DNA of 64,000 nt, from contig NZ_CP108784.1 of the NCBI RefSeq assembly GCF_045207655.1, forward strand, positions 310,001 to 374,000, given 5' to 3'. The notes beneath the pieces were generated by a model. It was given only the letters and a program-made list of their open reading frames with translations, had not been told where the DNA came from and did no database searches. Both the position numbers and the translations under genes were made by a program. This document shows, piece after piece, positions 26,983-35,274 of this stretch. How positions within the stretch are numbered: the stretch's first letter is position 1; each line of letters begins with the position of its first letter. The DNA comes from Embleya sp045207655. GTDB lineage: Bacteria > Actinomycetota > Actinomycetes > Streptomycetales > Streptomycetaceae.

Positions 26983-27345
26983 TGTGTGTGGTCAGGACCT
27001 CGGCCGCGGTGTCGGCGTCGCGGGCCAGGGCCGCCTCCTCCAGTGGGCGGTGTTCGTCGATGCCGTCGCGGTCTGGGTCGCGGTGGGCCGACCAGCGGCC
27101 GGCCGACTCGCTTGCGGTCCACATGCGGTCGAACGTCTCCGGCAGGACCGGATTGCCGCAACCCTCCAGCAGCGTGCGGTGAAAGACCCGGTGTGCCTGG
27201 GCCCGGGCGCTGCTGTAGTACTCGCCCTCCTCGGTGTCGTACGGCACCGTACGGGCCGGCCGGTGGTGCGCCGCCCGTACGCGTGCCTCCCAGTCGACGT
27301 CGCCGCGCTCGACGGACATGCGCAGCACGACCGGCTCCACGACCC
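26942..27345 (-). pseudogene. GntR-type regulator remnant (FCD ligand-binding domain)
   Basis: The minus strand encodes the end of a GntR/FadR-type regulator: EPVVLRMSVERGDVDWEARV, YSSARAQAHRVFHRTLLEGC, TFDRMWTASESAGRWSAHRD and AADTAAEVLTTHITRT. This is the helical FCD ligand-binding domain with its His and Asp residues. The winged-helix DNA-binding domain that should precede it is absent or scrambled across frames upstream of about 27345. The gene cannot make a working regulator. Confidence 0.7.
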
Positions 27346-28190
27346 GGCGCCTCGGCGATCTCCTGCGGACGCGTCCCGTCACGCCGGGCAGGGCATTCCC
27401 ACCGTGTGGCCGGCCGATCCCGGGCGTCGTCCCACTCACCCGGCCGGGACCAGATCACCAACTCCCCCACGAACAAAGACAGATCCCGGTTTCGCACCCA
27501 CGCCCCATCGACAGTCCGATGAGAAACCACCGGACGACAACACGAGACCCACCAACCCGGGTCCGCTCCGCAGCCCTACCGCCGCACCCAACGGGCCGAC
27601 CCGGCACCGACCTCCAGGCGCAGCGAACAGGCCCTCCACCGTCGTCGCGAGCCCCGCCTTCGGACCACCAGGACGCCCCGGCAAGAAGTGTCGGACGCCC
27701 CCTGCGACCCTCACGCTCCGATTCCGCCACAGCCCACGGCCGAGCCCGAACAACGCCGCAGGACGGCGCTGGGCGACGCCGGCGAACCCACACCCCTCAC
27801 CGAATGTCGTAAGGAAAACCACACAGAGACCCCACCACGGAAACCAGACACCAAAACGACAGGGCCTCCCACCGCGACCACACACGGCGCAGCGGACGAC
27901 GCCGTCGGGGCCGGGCCGACACGGGGCCGCACGACCGCGCAGCGAGGACCGCGAACGACACGGGCGGCGTCCCGGGCTCGTGCCGGAGAGTCGGGCCGGC
28001 GCTCGAGTGGTCGGCGCCGTCGTGGTCGGGATGCGGATGGCCGGGCCGTCGGGGTGCGGCCGGGTCGAACGGTCGACAACCGACGCGCCCGGCGTGGTTC
28101 GCTGTCGGGCGAGCGGAAACCGCTGCCGACGGCGGCTCGGCATGCGCCGGTGAGGCCGTGTCGGTCCGAGGGCTTCGCGTGCGGTGGGGT
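27346..28190. other. 845-bp region without a gene
   Basis: Both strands carry long open frames, as expected at this GC content, but none shows a domain, a ribosome site or consistent third-position bias. It separates the GntR and TniQ remnants and is probably decayed mobile-element DNA. Confidence 0.4.
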
Positions 28191-28199
28191 GTGAGGTTC

Positions 28200-28440
28200 G
28201 CGGTGGGGTGGGGATGGGCTTTGGTACCGGTGGGGGTGTTTCGGGTTGCCCCGTTGAGCGGTGAGACGACGTGGTCGTTCGTGAGCCGGGTCGCCGGGTG
28301 CTACGGGCTGGACGCCGATGCCCTGGCAGGTCGTTGGCGGTGGGTCAACCACCGCCCCCGGCACGGGAGCGGGGCGCGACGGGCGGACGCGGAGACGGTC
28401 CTCGACACGGCGGGGCGACAGACGTCGGCGCAGGTGTGCC
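28200..28440 (+). pseudogene. TniQ-like N-terminal fragment
   Basis: The plus strand reads VGVFRVAPLSGETTWSFVSR, then VAGCYGLDADALAGRWRWVN and ADAETVLDTAGRQTSAQVCR. The opening matches the start of the TniQ-like gene at 7.3 kb (VAPLPRETTASFVARLAA). The zinc-binding middle is missing, and the frame runs into the promoter of the MazEF-like pair. It is a 5' fragment of a second TniQ gene. Confidence 0.55.
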
Positions 28441-28529
28441 GACATCTGTCGGGGGACCTCTCCCGGGGTGTCGAATTCCTCGATCGGGCTTTGTGGCGGA
28501 CCGCTGTCGCGGCGTTGAAGCCGATGCTG

Positions 28530-28546
28530 TCATACGTGGCGTATGA
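28530..28546. promoter_or_regulatory. Operator-like palindrome and -10 box of the MazEF-like pair
   Basis: TCATACG (28530-28536) and CGTATGA (28540-28546) form a perfect inverted repeat around TGG. TATGAT at 28542-28547 is a good -10 box that overlaps it and lies only 8-13 bases before the antitoxin ATG. The transcript may therefore be leaderless, and the antitoxin or complex could repress by covering the -10 box. Confidence 0.55.
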
Positions 28547-28554
28547 TTTTGAAT

Positions 28555-28767
28555 ATGACAAATAGGGAACGGGTCACGGTGACGATTCCGGCGGACCTGT
28601 TGGCCAGTGCCAAGGCCGCGTCGGCGGGGAATCTGTCGGCGTATGTCGAGCGTGCTTTGCGGGCCGAGGCGTTGCGTGAGGCGGGCGAGGCGATCGAGGC
28701 GTGGCGTGGTCGGCACGGCGAGGACGCGGAGGAACTCGCGGACGTGTTCGGCGAGGACGTCGCGTGA
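28555..28767 (+). CDS. Antitoxin of a MazEF-like module
   Basis: This 70-residue protein starts MTNRERVTVTIPADLLASAK, a ribbon-helix-helix-like beginning in which VTVTIPADLL is the DNA-contacting strand. An acidic, alanine-rich C-terminal tail (GRHGEDAEELADVFGEDVA) follows, suited to wrap around a toxin. The frame could also start at ATG 28543. It overlaps the toxin gene by four bases (GTGA). Antitoxins of this shape pair with MazF/PemK toxins in actinomycetes. Confidence 0.8.
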   Translation: MTNRERVTVTIPADLLASAKAASAGNLSAYVERALRAEALREAGEAIEAWRGRHGEDAEELADVFGEDVA

Positions 28768-29084
28768 ACCTCGCTCGCGGGCAGGTCTGGGAGGTGTCCC
28801 TGGCCACCAAGGTCAGGGCTGTGATGATCGTCGAATCGGACGCGGCCATCCGCGCGCTGCCGGGGACGTTGGTGTGCGCGATGATCGACCGCACCGGGGG
28901 CGCGCCGGACACGGTGGTGACAGTGCCGATCGCCGAGCCGGTCGCGGGAGCGGTCGTCGCGGTCGACCTGGTCGCCCTCACCGACAAACGCATCCGCTCC
29001 GGCACGTTCCTGGGGACCGTCGACCCGGCGGTGATGACACGCGTGTCCGCCGCGCTGCGCGTCGTCCTCGAACTCACCGACTGA
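28764..29084 (+). CDS. MazF/PemK-like toxin
   Basis: This 106-residue protein starts at GTG 28764 inside the antitoxin stop. It has the MazF/PemK SH3-like barrel order: NLARGQVWEVSLATKVRAVM, LPGTLVCAMIDRTGG, TVVTVPIAEPVAG, VVAVDLVALTDKRIRS and the C-terminal helix VDPAVMTRVSAALRVVLEL. These toxins are mRNA or tRNA endonucleases held by the partner antitoxin. The opening RGQVW matches the family, whereas the second usual motif (RPVLVVQ-like) is diverged to VRAVMIVES. It probably stabilises the island or responds to stress. Confidence 0.8.
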   Translation: MNLARGQVWEVSLATKVRAVMIVESDAAIRALPGTLVCAMIDRTGGAPDTVVTVPIAEPVAGAVVAVDLVALTDKRIRSGTFLGTVDPAVMTRVSAALRVVLELTD

Positions 29085-29241
29085 ACCCGGATCCCGCCGG
29101 CCCGGACGCGCCGGCGATCGGGCTCGGCGGTCGCTTCGAAGTCCTGCCGGAGTACCGGACAGGCACCGCCCGCTCCCGCACACACCGTGACATGAGTGCG
29201 GGGCTCGGCCGAATGAGATGGCCGGGCGGCCGGATCCGTCC

Positions 29242-30282
29242 TCAGTCGCCCGCCTCGACGGCACGGCGCAGGTCGCCGACGTACGTTTCGGGCCGTTCCC
29301 AGGCCGCGAAGTGGCCGCCGGAGTCGTGCTCCACGTACTCGCGGATGTTCAAGAACGCCTCGGCGTAGCTTCGCGGTTCCGGTTTGAGGTCGTGCGCGAA
29401 CACGGAGAGCACGGTCGGGGTGTCGATTCGGTCGGGGAGGGTGACCGGTTCGGCGTAGGTGGCGAATGAGGTGCCGATCGTGCCGGTGGCCCAGTAGGCG
29501 GTGACCCAGGTGAGAAGCTCGTCCGGGGTGAAGGCCGAATCGTCGGACCAGGACTCCAGTTTCTCGACGATCCACGCCGCGAGGCCCGCCGGCGAGTCGC
29601 CGAGTGCGACGGCGAGCGTGTTCGGCCGCGTCGACTGCTCGGCGATGTACCCGCCCTCGGTCCGGAACCACCGCGCCGTCCGGCGGAGGTAGTCGGCCGC
29701 GTCGGGCGCAAGCTGCGCCGGATCCGCGGTGAGCGCGCGCTGTGGGGCGATGTTCGTGATGTGCAAGGCGGCCACCCGGTCCGGGTGTTCGGCCGCCAGG
29801 AGTTCGGCGATGGTGCCGCCCACGTCGCCGCCGGACACCGTGTAGCGCGTGTGGCCGAGTTCGTCGAGCGCGTCCGCGACGATCCCTGCGATCCGGTCGG
29901 CCGACATGCCGGGCGTGGTGAGCGGCGCCGCGAACGGGAAGCCCGGCAGCGCGGGAACCACCACGTGCATGTCCGCGAGCAGTGGCAGGACGCGCTCGAA
30001 CCGCAACACCGAGTCCGGCCAGCCGTGCAGCAACACGACAACCGGAGCGCCGGGGTCCGCGGACCGCTGGTGGATCACCCGCAGGTCGGTGTCACCGGTT
30101 CGCACCGTCACCCACGGGAACTCGTTGATTCGACGCTCGTGCACATCCCAGTCGTATCCGTTCGCCCAGCGCTCCAGCAGTGCGTCGAGGCGGGTTCCGC
30201 AGACGCCGCGCGTCCGGTCGTCGTGCCACGGCGTCGCCACGCGCCGCGTCCGGCGGATTCGCTCTCGCAGTTCATCCATCAT
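29242..30282 (-). CDS. Epoxide-hydrolase-type alpha/beta hydrolase
   Basis: This 346-residue protein has the N-terminal epoxide-hydrolase extension (MMDELRERIRRTRRVATPWH, YDWDVHERRINEFPWV). The alpha/beta fold follows: the oxyanion motif LLHGWPDSVLRF, the nucleophile Asp in SGGDVGGTIAEL and the catalytic His in DSGGHFAAWERPE. Such enzymes open epoxides to diols with water. ATG 30282 lies at the edge of the palindromic operator shared with the divergent tetR gene, with no ribosome site, so a leaderless mRNA is likely. Control by the adjacent TetR protein is strongly suggested. Confidence 0.9.
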   Translation of the reverse strand: MMDELRERIRRTRRVATPWHDDRTRGVCGTRLDALLERWANGYDWDVHERRINEFPWVTVRTGDTDLRVIHQRSADPGAPVVVLLHGWPDSVLRFERVLPLLADMHVVVPALPGFPFAAPLTTPGMSADRIAGIVADALDELGHTRYTVSGGDVGGTIAELLAAEHPDRVAALHITNIAPQRALTADPAQLAPDAADYLRRTARWFRTEGGYIAEQSTRPNTLAVALGDSPAGLAAWIVEKLESWSDDSAFTPDELLTWVTAYWATGTIGTSFATYAEPVTLPDRIDTPTVLSVFAHDLKPEPRSYAEAFLNIREYVEHDSGGHFAAWERPETYVGDLRRAVEAGD

Positions 30283-30321
30283 GTGTACGAGCATACACAT
30301 GATGTGTATGCTCATACACAT
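30278..30321. promoter_or_regulatory. Three overlapping TetR operator palindromes between the hydrolase and tetR
   Basis: Three perfect inverted repeats overlap. ATCATGTGTA pairs with TACACATGAT around CGAGCA at the left. GAGCATACACAT (30289-30300) pairs with ATGTGTATGCTC (30302-30313) around a single G. ATGTGTATG (30302-30310) pairs with CATACACAT (30313-30321) around CT. The whole 37-bp space between the two start codons is operator, and the outer repeats even enter the start codons. Confidence 0.8.
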
Positions 30322-30880
30322 GATCTCTCGTGATGCGGCCGCAACCGGGCGGCGGATCCTCGAACACGCACAACGCCAGTTCGCCCGGCACGGGTACACG
30401 GCGGTCACCGTCAAGGGCGTGGCCGACGCCGCCGGCGTGTCGCCCAACCTGATCACGCGCTATTTCGGGGGCAAGGACGGCCTTTTCCTGGCGGCGACCC
30501 GAGTCGAACTGCCGGTCGAGAACTCCGTCGACGGCGACCTCTCCACGCTCGGTTCGCGGCTGGCGGAACGCATCGTCCAACGCTGGTTCGCCACATCCGG
30601 AGAGGATCCGCTACTCGTCCTCCAGCGCGCGTCCGGCGAACGCCCGGAGGCGGCGGAGGCATTGGCCGCCTTCCTCGACGAGAACTCCCTGGAACCACTG
30701 CGCCGCTATCTCCGCGACACCGGCATGAACGACGCGGAAGCCCACGACCGAGCCGCGGCCATCGACGCCCTCGTACTCGGCGTCTCCGCCCGCCGCCGAG
30801 TCCTGCGCGCCGACCTCGGCGACCCGATCACCCTCCAAGCCTGGCTGGCCACCACCATCCAACACCTCGCCGACGGGTGA
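30320..30880 (+). CDS. TetR family regulator of the epoxide hydrolase
   Basis: This 186-residue protein has a typical TetR N-terminal helix-turn-helix (RILEHAQRQFARHGYTAVTV, GVADAAGVSPNLITRYFGGK). Its helical C-terminal domain resembles the TetR_C_17-like domain (LVLQRASGERPEAAEALAAF, DALVLGVSARRRVL). It is transcribed divergently from the epoxide hydrolase gene. Its ATG at 30320 falls in the last palindrome. It should repress both genes until an inducer, perhaps an epoxide or its precursor, binds. Confidence 0.9.
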   Translation: MISRDAAATGRRILEHAQRQFARHGYTAVTVKGVADAAGVSPNLITRYFGGKDGLFLAATRVELPVENSVDGDLSTLGSRLAERIVQRWFATSGEDPLLVLQRASGERPEAAEALAAFLDENSLEPLRRYLRDTGMNDAEAHDRAAAIDALVLGVSARRRVLRADLGDPITLQAWLATTIQHLADG

Positions 30881-31176
30881 CCCCGCCGCCGAGCAGGTGG
30901 CCGCGGACACCTCGCTCCCCGTCGTGACCACCGCACCGATCATCGAGCGGCGAGGCTTCTTCTTCCCCATGCTCTCCATGATGGACATCCTCCCCAGAGG
31001 GGCCAAAGCCCCTCAAGCCGGACCGCCACCCGGACCGGTTGGGCCAAGTCCATCGAGCGTTGGTCGGCTGAACGCGGGAAACCCGCCGCCCCGGCGGCGA
31101 CGACAGGAAGCGGGGAGCCGATCACCGCGGCTCCCCGTCCCCGTGCCGTCACATCGCGGCCCCCGCTCCGGTGTCG

Positions 31177-31546
31177 TCAGCCGCCGATGAGTCGCCTCTT
31201 GGCCCGGATGAACTCGTCGTCCGTCAGCGCGCCGTGACGGTGCAGGACGGCGAGACGGGCGAGTTCGTCGAGCATCGACGTGGTGTCCGGCCGCCGCTGG
31301 GCGGCCGGCTCGTCGGCGTCCTGCTGCGTGTTCGCGGCTGCGGCGACGGCATCGCGCAACGTGCCGACGAACGTGTCCGCCTGGACGACGTTCTCCCAAC
31401 CGTACGCACCGCCGACGGCGACGATCCCGCGTCACGGTGTTCGCCCGGTCCATCCGGTCGAGCGCCAACTCTGCGAGGTCACCCCGGTCCATGACCTTCA
31501 CCATCCGTTCTCGCATCGAATTCCTGTACACATCGGATGAGTTCAC
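31177..31546 (-). pseudogene. SHOCT-domain protein, probably frameshifted
   Basis: The 3' end encodes a clear SHOCT motif (SMLDELARLAVLHRHGALTD, then DEFIRAKRRLIGG), a short oligomerisation module found at C-termini. A good N-terminal part begins at ATG 31546 (MNSSDVYRNSMRERMVKVMD, RGDLAELALDRMDRANTVTR), but it is in a different frame. One indel near 31430 joins them into a protein of about 120 residues. Alternatively a short product starts at TTG 31359. The function is unknown. Confidence 0.55.
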
Positions 31547-31561
31547 GAACCACCAGGGCGT

Positions 31562-31594
31562 GGCTCCGGCCGCGTGGACGGCGCGGCCGGAGCC
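31562..31594 (-). terminator. 13-bp hairpin downstream of the ABC permease
   Basis: GGCTCCGGCCGCG (31562-31574) pairs perfectly with CGCGGCCGGAGCC (31582-31594) around TGGACGG. It begins 14 bases after the stop of the minus-strand permease and fits an intrinsic terminator without a U-tract. Confidence 0.72.
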
Positions 31595-31607
31595 GGCGGC
31601 TGCGTGC

Positions 31608-34142
31608 CTAGTCGGTGCGCAGCGCCGTGAGGACGTCGAGCTTGGCCGCGCGCCGGGCCGGCCACGCCGCCGCCAGGACGCCGACGATCGCGGCGAGGAC
31701 CAGGAAAAGCAGCACCCTGTCCCACGGGATCACCACGGTCAGGTCCTTCGTGGAGCGGGCCATGCCCTTCACTCCGCCCACCCCGGCGATCACGCCGAGT
31801 ACCACGCCCAGGAGCCCGCCGAAGAGCGAGATGATCAGGGACTCCAGGCGGATCACCCGTCGGGTGCGCCGCCGGTCCAGCCCGATGGCGCGCATCATGC
31901 CGATCTCGCGGGTCCGTTCGAAGACGGACATGGCCAGCGTGTTGACCACGCCGAGCACCGCGATGACGATCGCCATCGACAACAACCCGTAGACGATGTT
32001 GAGCATGACGTCGAAGAGCTTGTTGAAGTCCTTGCGCACCTCCTTCGCCGTCTGCACGTTGATCGCCGGGCTGTTGCCGACCGCCTTGCGCAGCGTGTCC
32101 CGCATCGTGTCCTTGTGCTGCGGCGCGACCTTGGCGAGGACGAAGTCGTCGCCGACGACGTCGATGTGCGGCGTCAGCGTCTGCAGCGACACGGTGAGGC
32201 TGCCGAGCAGCGGTGCCTCGTCGTAGATTCCGCCGATGGGCAGGCGGGCCTGCTGCCCGTCGGGGAAGGTGATGGGAACGGGCGTCCCGACGCGCCACTT
32301 GCGGTCGTCGGCGGTCTGCTTGGACACCAGCAGCCCGGTCGGCAGCGACTGCGGGCCGCCCTGGGTGAACTTGGTCGCGAGCACCGAGAACGCGCTCGCG
32401 GGGTCGACGGCGGTGAGTTTGTGCTCCTTTCCGTCGACGGTCACCTGTGCCTCGCGCACGGGGCTGACGGCGGTGACGCCGGGCACCTTGGCGACCGTGG
32501 CGGCGATCTCCGGGGTCAGCGTCTGCCCCTCGGAGGACGAACTAAGCACGAACTCGGCGGTGATGCCCTTCGACAGGGTGCGGTCCACGAGTTGCTTGAG
32601 CGACGTGCTGAAGATGGTCAGCGAGGTGACCAGCACCATGCCGATCATCAGGGCCGCTGCGGTGGCGGCGGTGCGGCGCGGGTTGCGGGCCGCGTTCTGG
32701 TACGCGAGCCGGCCCTCGACGGGGTACACGCGCCGCAGCAGTTCGCCGAACAGGCGCACGGCCGGCGTGGCGATGAGCGGGGTGAGCACGATGACGCCGA
32801 CCAGGACGATGCCCGCGCCGCTCATCACGGTGAACACCTTGGCGTTGCCGGTCGCCGAGCCCTTGATGCCGGCGACCAGCACGATCCCGCCGAGTGCGAC
32901 GGTCAGCACACCGGCGATGTTGCGCCGGCGCAGGCTCGAGGTGCTGGGCGGCAGGCTCGTGCGCAGCGCCGCGACGGGCGGGATCTTGGCGGCTCGGCGT
33001 ACCGGCAGCCATGCGGCGAGCAGGGTGACGCCGATGCCGACGGCCAGGCTCCACAGGGCGGTTGCGCCGGTGACGACGGTCGGCCCCGGGGTGAGGTCGG
33101 CGCCGATGTTGTTGAGGATGCCGCGCAGGCCGGCCGCGAGGCCGATGCCGATGACGAACCCGGCGAGTCCGGCGACGATGCCGACCGCGAGGGCCTCGAA
33201 CATCACCGAGCGGGTCACCTGCTTGCGGGTGGCGCCGATGGCGCGCAACAACGCGAGTTCGCGGGTGCGTTGGGCGACGAGCATGGCGAAGGTGTTGGCG
33301 ATGATGAAGCTGCCGACGAACAGGGCGATGCCGGCGAAGACCAGGAGCAGCGTGCGCAGGGACGCGATCTCCTTGTTCACCTTGTCGCGGTCGTCCTGGC
33401 GCAGTTTGTCGCCGGTGAGGGCTTCGGCACCCTTGGGGATCAACGGGGCGGTCGCGGCCCGCAGTTGCTCCTGTGACGTGCCCGGTTTCGCGTTCAGGCG
33501 CAGTTCGCCGTAGACGCCGGGTTCGAGGTAGAGCTCCTGCGCGGTGGCGGTGTCGAGGAGGGTGAGCGAGCCGCCGGCCTCGACGGCGGCGCTGTCGGTG
33601 GTGAAGACGCCGACGACGCTCTGCTCCAGCACGGGTCCGCGGGCGACGATCCGGATGCGGTCGCCGACCTTGTATCCGGCGGCCTTGGCGGTCTCGGTGT
33701 CGAGCGCCACTTCGCCCGCCTTGGCGGGCAGGCGGCCGGCGGTCAGCGTGTACCGGGGGTCCTTGCCGTCGCGGCCGGGCACCGCGTTGGCGCCGGTCGC
33801 GTTCGCCTTCTTGCGAACGAGTCTGCCCTCGCGGTCGACGACGGCGGTGAAGCCGGTGACGTGGCCGGTGACCGACGCGGTGCCGGGCAGCGCGCGCAGC
33901 TTGGCGACGAGGGGTTCGTCCAGGGGCGGGGTCTGCAGGTGTTCGAGGGCGTACTTGGTGCCGCGGACGTCGACCGCGATGCCGCGGTGGTCGCGCAGCG
34001 CGGCCTCGGTCATGGCCTGCTTGAGGGTGTCGCCGAAGACCAGGACGGCCGCCACGAACGCGACGCCGAAGACGACCGCGAGCGCGGTGAGGGCGAGGCG
34101 CACCTTGTAGGCGACGAGGTTGCGTAGGGAAGTGCGAAGCAC
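31608..34142 (-). CDS. FtsX/MacB-type ABC exporter permease
   Basis: This 844-residue protein has two FtsX modules, an arrangement common in actinomycetes. Helix 1 is LALTALAVVFGVAFVAAVLV, followed by a MacB-like extracytoplasmic domain (about 45-250) and helices around LLVFAGIALFVGSFIIANTF. A second module has the periplasmic part VLSSSSEGQTLTPEIAATVA and three final helices including LSMAIVIAVLGVVNTLAMSV. Conserved RTRELALLRAIGATRKQV and RTREIGMMRAIGLDRRRT are the coupling segments that contact the ATPase. GTG 34142 has GAAGGA upstream. It follows the ATPase gene by 11 bases. The pair probably exports a lipid-like, peptide or toxic compound. Confidence 0.92.
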   Translation of the reverse strand: MLRTSLRNLVAYKVRLALTALAVVFGVAFVAAVLVFGDTLKQAMTEAALRDHRGIAVDVRGTKYALEHLQTPPLDEPLVAKLRALPGTASVTGHVTGFTAVVDREGRLVRKKANATGANAVPGRDGKDPRYTLTAGRLPAKAGEVALDTETAKAAGYKVGDRIRIVARGPVLEQSVVGVFTTDSAAVEAGGSLTLLDTATAQELYLEPGVYGELRLNAKPGTSQEQLRAATAPLIPKGAEALTGDKLRQDDRDKVNKEIASLRTLLLVFAGIALFVGSFIIANTFAMLVAQRTRELALLRAIGATRKQVTRSVMFEALAVGIVAGLAGFVIGIGLAAGLRGILNNIGADLTPGPTVVTGATALWSLAVGIGVTLLAAWLPVRRAAKIPPVAALRTSLPPSTSSLRRRNIAGVLTVALGGIVLVAGIKGSATGNAKVFTVMSGAGIVLVGVIVLTPLIATPAVRLFGELLRRVYPVEGRLAYQNAARNPRRTAATAAALMIGMVLVTSLTIFSTSLKQLVDRTLSKGITAEFVLSSSSEGQTLTPEIAATVAKVPGVTAVSPVREAQVTVDGKEHKLTAVDPASAFSVLATKFTQGGPQSLPTGLLVSKQTADDRKWRVGTPVPITFPDGQQARLPIGGIYDEAPLLGSLTVSLQTLTPHIDVVGDDFVLAKVAPQHKDTMRDTLRKAVGNSPAINVQTAKEVRKDFNKLFDVMLNIVYGLLSMAIVIAVLGVVNTLAMSVFERTREIGMMRAIGLDRRRTRRVIRLESLIISLFGGLLGVVLGVIAGVGGVKGMARSTKDLTVVIPWDRVLLFLVLAAIVGVLAAAWPARRAAKLDVLTALRTD

Positions 34143-34153
34143 GGTCGCGTCCT

Positions 34154-34984
34154 TCAGAGGGGGAGGGCGGAGACGGCGGCAGCGGCGGGTTCGCCCGGTT
34201 TCCGGTTGAACGCGCGCATGCGCTCCAACACCCGGTCGGAGGTGGGCGCGGCCATGTCGTCGACGATGCGCCCGTCGGCGAGGAACAGGACCCGATCGGC
34301 ATAGGAGGCGGCGACGGCGTCGTGGGTGACCATCACGATGGTCTGTCCGGCCTCGGTGACCGAGGCGCGCAGGAAGTTGAGGACCTCGGTGCCCGAGTGC
34401 GAGTCGAGGTTGCCGGTGGGTTCGTCCGCGAAGATGATCTCGGGTCGGCCGGCCAGGGCGCGGGCGCACGCGACGCGCTGCTGCTGGCCGCCGGACAACT
34501 GTGCGGGCCGGTGGTCGAGGCGGTGGCCCAGGCCGACGGTGTCGATGACCTTGTCCAGCCACTCGAGGTCGGCGCGCCGTCCGGCGATGTCCAGCGGCAG
34601 GGTGATGTTCTCCAGGGCGGTCAGCGTCGGCAGCAGGTTGAACGCCTGGAAGATGAAGCCGAGTCGGTCGCGCCGCAGGTGGGTCAGCCCGGTGTCGTCG
34701 AGCGAGGCCAGTTCGACGTCGCCCAGCCGTACAGAACCGCCGGAGATCTTGTCCAGGCCCGCCATGCAGTGCATCAGCGTCGACTTGCCGGAGCCGGAGG
34801 GGCCCATGATCGCGGTGAACTCGCCGCTGCGGAAGCCGACGGACACGTCGTCGAGGGCACGGACCTCCGTCTCTCCCTCGCCGTAGACCTTGCGAAGGCC
34901 CGTGGCCACGGCGGCGTACGACGGGCCGTGAGCGGAGGGCGGGCGCGGTCCGGAGACGCTGCGGGTGTGGCGGGGTGTGCTCAT
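34154..34984 (-). CDS. ABC transporter ATP-binding protein (MacB/LolD type)
   Basis: This 276-residue ATPase has Walker A GPSGSGKST, the Q-loop FQAFNLLPTLTALENI, the signature LSGGQQQRVA, Walker B IIFADEPTG and the switch His in VTHDA. ATG 34984 has GGAG six bases upstream. A second ATG 12 bases further up is possible. It has an N-terminal extension of about 25 residues and a C-terminal tail of about 45 residues beyond the core. The gene is first in the exporter operon. Its leader holds a 26-bp palindrome and, further up, an operator nearly identical to one beside the TetR gene at 37.0 kb. Confidence 0.93.
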   Translation of the reverse strand: MSTPRHTRSVSGPRPPSAHGPSYAAVATGLRKVYGEGETEVRALDDVSVGFRSGEFTAIMGPSGSGKSTLMHCMAGLDKISGGSVRLGDVELASLDDTGLTHLRRDRLGFIFQAFNLLPTLTALENITLPLDIAGRRADLEWLDKVIDTVGLGHRLDHRPAQLSGGQQQRVACARALAGRPEIIFADEPTGNLDSHSGTEVLNFLRASVTEAGQTIVMVTHDAVAASYADRVLFLADGRIVDDMAAPTSDRVLERMRAFNRKPGEPAAAAVSALPL

Positions 34985-35003
34985 TGGGTTCTCCATCGGT
35001 GGA

Positions 35004-35029
35004 GCCCGCGCCTCGATCGAGGCGCGGGC
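35004..35029. promoter_or_regulatory. Perfect 26-bp palindrome in the leader of the ABC exporter operon
   Basis: GCCCGCGCCTCGA at 35004-35016 is followed directly by its exact reverse complement (to 35029). It lies 19 bases before the ATPase start codon and downstream of the presumed operator. In RNA it would form a long hairpin just before the ribosome site, so it might limit translation or act as an attenuator. As DNA it could also bind a dimeric regulator. Confidence 0.6.
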
Positions 35030-35058
35030 GGGCCCGCCCCGAAGAGCGAGCCGAATAA

Positions 35059-35078
35059 TAGATCGACTAGTCGGTCTA
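35059..35078. promoter_or_regulatory. TetR-type operator upstream of the ABC exporter
   Basis: TAGATCGACTAGTCGGTCTA is a near-perfect palindrome with one mismatched pair. It matches the site at 36932-36951 at 19 of 20 positions. A -10-like TATTAT lies at its left edge on the minus strand. The shared motif links this operon to the TetR gene at 37017. Confidence 0.75.
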
Positions 35079-35274
35079 AGTTATCGACAGGGTTCGCGGC
35101 CGACGTCAGTCACGCGGGCTATAAACGGATCAGCCCCAAGGTGGACGGGACACCGCCGCACCGTACGCCGCAAGGCGGGCCCGGATCGGCCGGCCACGAC
35201 CGTGCGGGCATCCCGCCGCGCCGACTGCCGTCGTCCACCGCATCGCGGCCGGCTCCGCCGCACCGCGGTCCACC

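Noticed and set aside
31437..33476. 679-codon plus-strand frame opposite the ABC permease
   Set aside because: It is antisense to a permease with clear FtsX coupling motifs and has no domain of its own.
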